The position numbers were made by a program, and so were the translations under genes. Of a DNA stretch of 64,000 nt, positions 12,051 through 19,487 are shown in pieces. This DNA is from Puccinia triticina (Eukaryota; Basidiomycota; Pucciniomycetes; Pucciniales; Pucciniaceae), in contig NC_070562.1 in assembly GCF_026914185.1 (NCBI RefSeq), forward strand, positions 682,001 through 746,000, read 5' to 3'. Below the pieces are notes generated by a model that worked only from the letters and a program-made list of their open reading frames with translations, did not search any database and was not told the DNA's origin. Position 1 is the first letter of the stretch; every line of letters starts with the position of its first letter.

Positions 12051-12973
12051 GTGGTAAGCCAATCCTGAATATGGCACCAAAATCAAAGTCTTTTTCCCTC
12101 AATATAACCTTCTCTGGAATACTCAAGGCCCCACCTCCTCAAGAATCAAGGCCAGGACAACTCATCCCATCAACAGGCCCCCCATCCTCTCTTCACCCTT
12201 TTTTTTCACCTCCTGGATACCCACCTACACCAACTCAACACTCCTCAGGCTCCCAGCTAGGCACAAGCGGGAGAAAGTCACCCATCAGACAGAGCCAGAC
12301 TATTAGGAAAGAACCTGGATATTCATCATCTTTTCCTCCCTTCCCAATCCAGCATGACAACCCCATTTTGGAATTAGCCACACATTTAATAACCATAGAG
12401 ATCTTATCCTGGTTACCCCTTGTCTCCTTTGGTTTCAGCCCTTCCCTTTTCAGCCACTCATATGATATGTAATCCCCTTCTCCTGATTTTTCATTGTCTC
12501 TCCACATTCCAGCCTTATTCCAGAACTCTCCATACCCATAGCATTTTCAGCATCAGCCGCTTGATTGAGAATTTTTACTGTTTCATCTTTTCTTCCAACC
12601 ACAACTCAGCCCCATAATATTTTGTATATAGTCTGCCCTCTTTGGCCCTACCTTTTGTTCCCCATCAGATCCTGTCCCAGCGATCCAGATCACTGGTCAC
12701 CATTCACTAGCCTAGCTTATGCCATTAAATCAGAGTGGACAAGCTTGATAAGTCTATGCCAAATATATCAGGTTGGACAGACTTTACATTACCTTTACCT
12801 TGCTATTAGATTAGTAGAAAGTAAACCCTTAGACATACCTTAAGAATCCTCTATAGCCACACCTTTCCTTAAGAGTCCATACTCTTATATTCTTTCTCTT
12901 GTTCCCCTGAGAGGCAGCCATTCAAGCACCAAATCCCTCTCAAGCTCTATTCTTCCCTCAGAGTAGTTCCACA
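12051..12973 (+). mobile_element. Solo LTR-B, TSD CCGG
   Basis: This 923-bp LTR starts TGTGGTAAGCCAATCCTGA and ends GAGTAGTTCCACA. CCGG stands on each side (12047-12050, 12974-12977). It is related to the minus-strand LTR at 33864-34912, which has the same start and a shared internal segment (CCATTCACTAGCCTAGC). Interior ORFs are Pro/Ser-rich and probably meaningless. Confidence 0.85.
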
Positions 12974-13510
12974 CCGGCGAGAGGGATGTAGTAGCTTGAT
13001 GACCGGTCTGTGCCGTTCATCAAGGGTTTTTTTTCCTCCAGATTGCTGGAGTGTCTCAACCCGGCCACCTGTCACCGCACAGCACCCCTGTGTGCAGATA
13101 GTTTTTTGAGGGGAGCTGGTGGCGCGCACGGAGGGAGGCCCTACTTCACGTGACGTCAATTCAACGTAAATTTCCGTGCGCAACGAGTTTCCCTCTGTGC
13201 TCAAAGTAAACCCGTAGTTATAATCATCAATGGCTATAAGATTACATAGTATCCTTACATATATTCCCAAATAGTATTCCATATTCAGATTCCTCATCTC
13301 ATTTTTCCCCTAGCTCCTCACTCACACTATGCCCTAATTCCTCATACTTTCATAGTTATAGCCATTCATAGTTCGTACTGCCACTTTGAATTATTACAAG
13401 TCATCACCTACATAGTACAGACAACGGTGGGTAGTTATTGCTACAGTAACGCGTAACGTAATGATAACGTAACGTTTTTTGGCCGTTATCGTTATTGTTA
13501 CCAGTAACGG

Positions 13511-14218
13511 TGTGGAACTACTCTTTGGGGGAATAGAGCTTAGAGAGGGATGAGTGCGTGAAAAGCTGCCTCTCAGATTGGGAGAGTAATATGGGACAAG
13601 AATAAGAGTATGGACTCTTAAAGAAAAGTGTGGCTGATGAAGTATTGAGAATAGTGCTTTCTAGACGAAATCAAGGGGGAAAATATACTGTAAAATATGT
13701 GGTAAAATAGGCTATGTAATTCTTATTCTGTGACCAGGGATGCAAAGTGACAATCTGATGGGGGACAAACAGAATGGGCCAAAAGGCTCTACATTTATAG
13801 TGAGGGGACAACAGGTGGTTCTGAGACGAAGAGAAAGATTGGAACAGGGTACAAAAAGCCTCCAACAAGGTGACAAGGCAACAAACCAACAAGGCATCTA
13901 CTACATGGCTTGGGATGACATAAGAGGAAAACAATAACCATGGCGCATCAGCCGCCATGCATCTGAGAAAGAGTTACGCCTTGCTGGAATATAGAGGAGT
14001 TAATTCTAGTGAACACTCAGGGTCCTTCCTAATAGTCTGGCTCTGTTTGATGGTGGACTTTCTCCCACTTTGACCTGATTTTGTACATATTTTATTACCC
14101 ATTGTGGAGGGCCATCCATGAAAGTGAATACTGAGAAGTTGAGGCACCTTGTAGAGATGGTTCTAGGCTATTATGAAGTGTCTGTGGGCGTAATAAGGTT
14201 TTGATTAGGCTCACCACA
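13511..14218 (-). repeat. E1 3' LTR
   Basis: 708 bp, TGTGG...CCACA at the ends, identical in length to the other LTR. I saw two differences: T against G near 13840/22610, and A against G near 14146/22916. ORFs inside it are present in both copies and unlikely to be genes. Confidence 0.95.
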
Positions 14219-14232
14219 TCCACCCCCAAATT
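14219..14232 (-). promoter_or_regulatory. E1 polypurine tract (plus-strand primer)
   Basis: On the element strand, AATTTGGGGGTGGA directly abuts the TG of the 3' LTR, the place where plus-strand DNA synthesis is primed. Its 13-base core is repeated exactly at 14601-14613. Confidence 0.7.
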
Positions 14233-14600
14233 AGATGATGTCCCCATCATCCAACCTTGAGTGAGGTGTGACAAAGAATAGAAAAAGAAAATAGGGCAAG
14301 GCAAAAGAAGGCTGTGACGTGGCAAGTTTGATTGGTTTTTGTGCAGATTTTTTTTGTATGTTTGATTTTCCTTCTAGCGTAAAAAATTTGAGATGAGTTT
14401 GAAGAATAGAAAAGCTATGAACAAGTGAGGCAGAAATAAGATTTGGTTGATTTATATTCCTTTAGTGATTTTTATGCTGTTTTTCTTATTTGATTTTATA
14501 GTAATTTTCCAGGAAACAATGTGACAATGAAAAGGTATATCTAGATGAAGAAATAAAGGAAAAATGTAACAAGAATTTTTAGTGGAAATGGGTGGAGAAA

Positions 14601-14613
14601 CCACCCCCAAATT
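14601..14613 (-). promoter_or_regulatory. Second copy of the polypurine tract core
   Basis: An exact 13-base duplicate (AATTTGGGGGTGG on the element strand) of the tract next to the 3' LTR, 381 bp upstream and just past the stop of the RRM-like ORF. It may act as an internal plus-strand primer or mark a former element end. Neither is proven. Confidence 0.45.
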
Positions 14614-14662
14614 GGTGTGATCCTTGCGGCGTAGCTATCCTTAGTTTCGTCTCCAGGGCTGT

Positions 14663-14995
14663 TTATGTCATCCGCGCTAGAAGTTCCAGACCTCGGCGCT
14701 CCTCCTTCGTCGTTGCTCGCGCTTCCAATAGCAATCCGTCGGCTTTCGCGCCATCAAGAGCTCCAATAGCTTTATTAGCTCCCTCCCGACTTGTGAACAC
14801 AACCAGCGCAAATAACTCCATCCCAGATCCGACGTGTGGCGTAAAAGATTCTCTTATAGCTCCATGCTCTTTCAAGGCTTCCGTGATGTCTGCGGCAGAC
14901 GTTCCCGGCGCGATATTAAAGAGGTAGATGGGCCAGAAATGTGCTAAAGAGGTTTCTGCTGACTGATACGCAGGGACTTTAGAATGTTCACTCAT
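14663..14995 (-). CDS. RRM-like accessory protein of E1
   Basis: 110 codons, same strand as gag and pol, starting at an ATG in an AAAATG context. The pattern fits an RNA-recognition motif: IYLFNIAPGT (beta-1, RNP2-like, residues about 23-32), a helix TSAADITEALKEHGAI, then ELFALVVFTSREGANKAIGA (RNP1-like strand and helix 2, about 60-79) and a closing strand GLLLEARAT. The RNP1 match is weak (L-F-A-L-V-V-F), so the fold is an inference from order and spacing. It lies between pol and the 3' LTR, where Ty3/gypsy elements normally have nothing. It might bind element RNA or be a captured host gene. An antisense gene starts 749 bp away, divergently. Confidence 0.55.
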   Translation of the reverse strand: MSEHSKVPAYQSAETSLAHFWPIYLFNIAPGTSAADITEALKEHGAIRESFTPHVGSGMELFALVVFTSREGANKAIGALDGAKADGLLLEARATTKEERRGLELLARMT

Positions 14996-15289
14996 TTTGA
15001 AGGTGCTGTATTGAGTTGATCACGAAAATGTTTATCCAAATAGGTTGGCGAGATGTAAGTGTGTCGTGGTAAGAAAGCTCTCGCGAAAAGGGGGAAAGAA
15101 ACTGGGGAGTGCGCTGGTCGGTCGAACCCCTCAAACAACAAGCACCACGCGAATCGTCTCCGGTCTAGCTTCTAGATGGTATTGTGCGCCGCGTTGTTAG
15201 CAAGGCCACCTTTGAACTGAGGATGGCGCTACCGCTATCGCCTCAAGCATCATTTCCAGTCCCAGTTGTGCAAGCTATGCTTGTTGTTT

Positions 15290-15420
15290 TCGTTTTTGGA
15301 CCGGCCTAGGCCGGAAACTTGTCTTGTACGTTTGTTGATTCGATTTTGGACCGGCCTAGGCCGGAAACTTGTCTTGTACGTTTGTTGATTCAATTTTGGA
15401 CCGGCCTAGGCCGGAAACTT
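15290..15420. repeat. Three 50-bp repeats with a 14-bp perfect palindrome
   Basis: CCGGCCTAGGCCGG occurs at 15301, 15351 and 15401 in almost identical 50-bp units (TTTTGGA, palindrome, AAACTTGTCTTGTACG...). They lie between the two divergent E1 accessory ORFs, upstream of the plus-strand TATA box, which fits binding sites for a dimeric regulator. Two or three weaker repeats (CGGCGTGGTCGCRGAGAT) follow at 15476-15600. Confidence 0.85.
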
Positions 15421-15635
15421 GCTTTCTTTAATTTATACCGACGTTATTGTTACTGGCCCGTCGAGAGCTCGAAGTCGGCGTGGTCGCGGAGATGTAGGCC
15501 AAAGATCATGTTACTGGCTAGACAAACGCTTGTAGTTCGGCGTGGTCGCAGAGATCTAAGCCGATGGTCTTGTTCCCAACTAGACGAAAGTTCGAAGTCC
15601 TCGGATTCTTCCGAGCAAAAGGAGAGCACCCAAAG

Positions 15636-15643
15636 CTATATAA
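15636..15643 (+). promoter_or_regulatory. TATA box of the antisense E1 ORF
   Basis: CTATATAAAGGGG lies about 105 bp upstream of the ATG at 15744, followed by a C/A/T-rich leader (CTTCGCCTCTTTCTCCTGTTG). This is a convincing core-promoter arrangement on the strand opposite to gag and pol. The window was read by eye; no transcript data exist here. Confidence 0.6.
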
Positions 15644-15743
15644 AGGGGATTGAAATGATGGCAAAATCCAATCCACTAACTCCTCATTACTATCATTCCT
15701 TGCTAAGCCAACACAACCACTTCGCCTCTTTCTCCTGTTGACC

Positions 15744-16163
15744 ATGTCTTTTATTCCTGAATCGCCTATTGATGGTGCCTGGGATCCAAACTCCCAAACA
15801 AACACGCGCAGCGGTTACGGCGAAACCAATACTCCCTTATCTTTAGTAAATAATTATCCCCTTGGTTCACAAAATTATCCTATCTTAATCCACTCCGACG
15901 ACGAAGATTTCATCGCTGGAGTACATGTAGCAGCCTCCTATGTCACTCGGGTTGTTGAACTCCCGCAACTTCATGTTTTTCGGCAACGCCTCCGCCTCCT
16001 TGTCGCCAGAACACAATTCCAACACAATCAACCGACTAGAAGAGCTCGTCGAAATGGCCGTGCCCGCGGCAGTCGTCCGGTGGTCCTGGAATTCCGCCAT
16101 GTTGAGCGCGAACTTGAGGCGCTGATAAATGGTAGCTTTGAGATTCAAATGGCCTACTAAGTA
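15744..16163 (+). CDS. Antisense accessory ORF of E1, unknown function
   Basis: A frame of about 139 codons from the ATG at 15744 to the TAA at 16161-16163, convergent with pol and divergent from the RRM-like ORF. Its protein has a polar N-terminus, an acidic HSDDEDF stretch (about residue 50), an Arg-rich cluster TRRARRNGRARGSR (about residues 96-109) that could bind RNA or act as a nuclear signal, and a short helical tail. I do not recognise the family. The upstream TATA box and palindromic repeats favour real expression. An overlapping minus-strand frame (15885-16187) is the main alternative. Confidence 0.45.
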
Positions 16164-16244
16164 AGCCCCTAATTTTTTATTTTTCACTGAAATTTACTCC
16201 TTTATTTTACTAATTTATGCTTCCTATCGGCAACACCAGTCCCC

Positions 16245-16287
16245 CACTTCTTTTTTTTTTTTTTTTTTCTTTTTTTTTTTTTTTTTA
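16245..16287 (-). repeat. Homopolymer tract between pol and the accessory module
   Basis: Nearly 40 T on the plus strand, interrupted by a single C. On the element strand this is an A tract about 100 bp after the pol stop. It could be slippage, or the trace of a polyadenylated RNA end joined to captured sequence during reverse transcription. Confidence 0.7.
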
Positions 16288-16382
16288 AATCTTGAAAGCC
16301 CTTATAGATCTAACTGTCTGAAATGTGAATAGCCATAGAAAATTTAATCTTTCCCAAAAAAAGCAACAAAGCCAGAATAAAA

Positions 16383-19300
16383 TCAGAGTTTTCTTGAATG
16401 GAACAGCTTCACATGCGGCGCCGCATACCTGCGCTTGAGTTCTTGACCGTCAAGTTCTTCTAAAGTATATGAGCCACTTTTTTCTTGTGATTTTATGCGG
16501 TACGGCCCATTCCAGCGGTTTTCAAAGAGCTTTCCCCACTGACTTTCTAGGGATTTATTGTACACAAGAACTAGGGATCCCGGCGTAAGCGGTCCTCTGT
16601 CTGGTTTCTTTTGATTCCAATATTTGACAGAATTTTCCCTGGAGTCCTTCATGTTCTTGTAGGCTTCTTGCAAAATTGATTCTCTCCTCTCCAGTTGGCG
16701 AACTCTGGCAAGGAGAAGGTCTGCGGTTGATTTTACTGACTCCCAATCAGTCCCTAAGAAAGTTTCCAGTTCGAGGTCAATTGGTAAAACCGCCGGTTGG
16801 CCAAACATGAGTTCATAAGGCGTATAACCAGTGGTTCTCTTCGTAGAAACTCTATCCGCAAAAAGGACAAGAGGTAAGTAGCTGCGCCATTTCTTTCCGT
16901 CCGTCCCAGCCAGTTTAACCAAGGTATCTTTAATGGGCTGATGACCTCTTTCTACCATCCCGTTTGCTTCCGGATAATATGGCGTAGTGACTTTTACAAT
17001 GGATCCTTTCTGCTTTAAGCAATCCTGAAGTTCCTTCCCAAATTCCGCCCCGCCGTCGACTACAACTGTGTGAGGTGCGCCATATCTGAAAATCCATTCG
17101 TCCGTAAACCACTGCGCAATCTTTTTAGCTTTAAGAGTTTCCAATCCCACAGCTTCAACCCATCCGGAGAGATCATCTCTTGCAATCACTAGATATTTCC
17201 ACTTTCCCGCTTTAATATGTACTGTATCCATACTGACGCGCCCAAAAATGGTAGATTTCCCTGTTGCGTGCTTATGTTCCAAAGCTTTCAAGGGGCTTCT
17301 CTTCTGACAGGCGTTGCAGGACTGGACCCAACTCTTGACTTTTCTTTTCATGTGCGGCCACCAAAACCTAAGCTTAGTCCGTTTGTAAGTTTCTTCCACT
17401 CCTCTATGGCCAAGTTGTTCGTGAAGCGCCTCCAGAATGTGTTCCTGGTATTTTGGATTGCTGATAACTAGTTGCGGGAAAGGTTTATTTCTCTTTTTAA
17501 GTTTGCCGTCAGAGACCATGAAGCCGGCAGATTTATGCTTTATTACTTTCCAATCCGCGTCAGAGGTATCTGTTGGCCTATTTAGAGTGAGCAAATATTC
17601 TTGAAGCTTGCCCCAAATTCCTTCTTGCTGAAATTGACCGCGCTCCACCCCCAAATTTAAAGTGTTAACTTCTTTGACGCCAAAACCGGGATGAGGCTTA
17701 ATCCATTTCTCATCTTCGTCAAAACTGGGCTGCTCTCCTTCATCATCGTCTGGCGGTCTTCTAGATAATCCGTCGGGCATAGTGAAAGTTTTCCCAGGGA
17801 CGTGAACCAAATTATAAGAGAATAATTGAATAAAAGCCACCCAACGAGTCATGGGAGCATTTGGAAGATCAGGTGAGTTAATCATTTCTATAAGGCTTTT
17901 AGCGTCCACGAAGAGGTCGAATTGCTGGCCCCAAAGCTGAGTTTGTAATTTTTTTAGGATTTTTGCGACGCCACAGAGCTCCAGTTTTGATTGAGAATAT
18001 CTGGATTCCACCGGCGAAAAAACCACGGATTCGTATAAGACTGGCCTGTCTTTCTGGTTATCTTCTTGAGTGAGTACTGCTCCTGCCGCAATGTAGCTAG
18101 AATCCACCGCTAATTTTATTTTTCCTGCTCCTTCAGAGTAGTCCAATTTTTTTAGAGTTATATCATAACCTACTATCCGTTTCAAAAGATCAAACGCATC
18201 CTGGCACTCCTTTTTCCAGTTCCATTCCGCGTCTTTTCTGGTTAATTTTCTAAGCGGTGCGGCAAGCTCTGAAAGTCCTTTAATAAACATCCTGACATAG
18301 ACGCAGACTCCTAGAAAACCTCGAACTTCCGTTGCATTTTTTGGTACCGGCCATGTTTCAATTTTATTTAGCTGTTTTTTCGAAATTTTTCTGCCCTCCC
18401 TGCACACAACGTGACCCACAAGATCCAACGCGGGGACGCAGCAGGCAAATTTCTTTCCGGAAATTGTGAGTCCAGCTTCTTCTATTCTAAATAAGATCCG
18501 CTCCAGAGTGACGGCGTACTCCCAGATAAATTTCCTGATGCCAGGGTTTTCTGCCAAAGTTTCTTGATTGTAATCTGAAACAGGACCTTTTATACCGCCA
18601 TCATCAATGAATATACCAACATTTTGAGGAATTTCGTCTTGTAGAATCCACATCATTTGCGCCTGGTATACGGCGACAGAATTGGTTGCTCCTTGTGGTA
18701 ATCTGGTAAGCTGAAATCGTCCCAGAGGAGTTTCAAAGGTGGTTAATGGCCTAGATTCTAATGATAACTCTCTTTCATCGTAGCCTCCCATTATATCTCC
18801 CAGACCGTAGCAAGCTCTCCCGGTAAAAGATTCAATTAATTCTTCCGGTGAAGGCGGTATTCCAGAGTCCTTAATTGTTACTTTATTGAGTTTTTGTAAG
18901 TCGTGGACAATCCTGAGCCTTCCATCTTGTTTTTTGACGCAAAAGACCGGGCTAGAGTAAGAGGAATAAGACTGCTCATAAAGACCTGTTCGGATGCGCT
19001 CCCGTACTAACTCTATGAATTGATCTTTAATTGCGGCAGGAATTGGAATAGGTCGCTGCTGCCAAGGTTCGTGGGCGATGACGGGAATGATGTAAGGTTT
19101 CCCGTAAGTGTGTTTGAGAAGTCCTCTCTCTTCCTCCCGAAAAGCAAGTCCTCCCTGCCGCATTACGATGATATGTTTGAATAATTTAAGTTCTTCAGGT
19201 TTGAGCCACCCGGGTGGACCGAAATTAATGACTTTAAGGCGGTCTTCTGTGATTTTCCAAGTAGGGGTAAAATTAGGCGGGTGAGGAGTTAAAGGTGTTA

Positions 19301-19487
19301 CATAAGGATCTCTAGATAAAGGAGGACTACATAAGGGTGAGTTTATGTTCTGCGGCATGAACTGATTTACTGGCTTGATTTTTTTTGACGTTGATTTATA
19401 TTTTGCCGCAAACACTAACTTTTCTTCTACACTATATTTGGGCACCTTCCAATCACCTACTTCTGGAAGGTGCCAGAAGCTAAAAAA
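16383..19487 (-). CDS. pol: E1 pol: reverse transcriptase, RNase H, integrase
   Basis: The frame lacks an ATG near its start: the first possible initiator at 19445 is GTG, and it stays open upstream across the frameshift site, so it is made as a Gag-Pro-Pol fusion. Counting from 19445: RT with GLGDIMGGYDE (motif A), LPQGATNS (motif B) and FIDDGG (catalytic Asp pair, about residue 277); RNase H starting LAVDSS (about 447); integrase with an intact HHCC finger (HEQLGHRG ... CNACQK, about 675-715), catalytic Asp in VSMDTVH and VVDGGAEFG, Glu in EANGMVERGH; and a WNGPYRI GPY/F module (about 979). No chromodomain follows. It reverse-transcribes the element RNA and inserts the cDNA. All catalytic residues are present. 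Confidence 0.95.
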   Translation of the reverse strand, partial: FFSFWHLPEVGDWKVPKYSVEEKLVFAAKYKSTSKKIKPVNQFMPQNINSPLCSPPLSRDPYVTPLTPHPPNFTPTWKITEDRLKVINFGPPGWLKPEELKLFKHIIVMRQGGLAFREEERGLLKHTYGKPYIIPVIAHEPWQQRPIPIPAAIKDQFIELVRERIRTGLYEQSYSSYSSPVFCVKKQDGRLRIVHDLQKLNKVTIKDSGIPPSPEELIESFTGRACYGLGDIMGGYDERELSLESRPLTTFETPLGRFQLTRLPQGATNSVAVYQAQMMWILQDEIPQNVGIFIDDGGIKGPVSDYNQETLAENPGIRKFIWEYAVTLERILFRIEEAGLTISGKKFACCVPALDLVGHVVCREGRKISKKQLNKIETWPVPKNATEVRGFLGVCVYVRMFIKGLSELAAPLRKLTRKDAEWNWKKECQDAFDLLKRIVGYDITLKKLDYSEGAGKIKLAVDSSYIAAGAVLTQEDNQKDRPVLYESVVFSPVESRYSQSKLELCGVAKILKKLQTQLWGQQFDLFVDAKSLIEMINSPDLPNAPMTRWVAFIQLFSYNLVHVPGKTFTMPDGLSRRPPDDDEGEQPSFDEDEKWIKPHPGFGVKEVNTLNLGVERGQFQQEGIWGKLQEYLLTLNRPTDTSDADWKVIKHKSAGFMVSDGKLKKRNKPFPQLVISNPKYQEHILEALHEQLGHRGVEETYKRTKLRFWWPHMKRKVKSWVQSCNACQKRSPLKALEHKHATGKSTIFGRVSMDTVHIKAGKWKYLVIARDDLSGWVEAVGLETLKAKKIAQWFTDEWIFRYGAPHTVVVDGGAEFGKELQDCLKQKGSIVKVTTPYYPEANGMVERGHQPIKDTLVKLAGTDGKKWRSYLPLVLFADRVSTKRTTGYTPYELMFGQPAVLPIDLELETFLGTDWESVKSTADLLLARVRQLERRESILQEAYKNMKDSRENSVKYWNQKKPDRGPLTPGSLVLVYNKSLESQWGKLFENRWNGPYRIKSQEKSGSYTLEELDGQELKRRYAAPHVKLFHSRKL
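19441..19487 (-). promoter_or_regulatory. E1 -1 ribosomal frameshift signal
   Basis: On the element strand, T TTT TTA (19487-19481) is in the gag frame and lies 21 nt before the gag TAG. Six nucleotides later comes GGCACCTTCC (19474-19465), perfectly complementary to GGAAGGTGCC (19450-19441) across a 14-nt loop. Pol is exactly in the -1 frame. Heptamer, spacer and stem match the known requirements for -1 frameshifting. A competing 6-bp hairpin, TTCTGG (19478-19473) with CCAGAA (19466-19461), overlaps the main stem. Confidence 0.85.

Larger units (their letters stand above)
10883..13214. mobile_element. Fold-back element carrying two solo LTRs
   Basis: The arm at 10883-10975 (ATTTACTTTGCGCACGGAGG...) reappears inverted at 13131-13214. 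The inner arm at 11941-12050 (CCACCAGCTCCCCTCAAAAA...) reappears inverted at about 13000-13128. Without LTR-A and LTR-B the element is a continuous palindrome of roughly 450 bp. AGTTATA flanks both sides (10876-10882, 13216-13222), a 7-bp target duplication. CACGTGACG motifs occur in both arms. No coding sequence. Confidence 0.75.

Noticed and set aside
13671..13958. 95-codon ORF in the E1 LTR, also in the second LTR
   Set aside because: It is present only because the LTR is duplicated. It has no motif and it overlaps the regulatory region.
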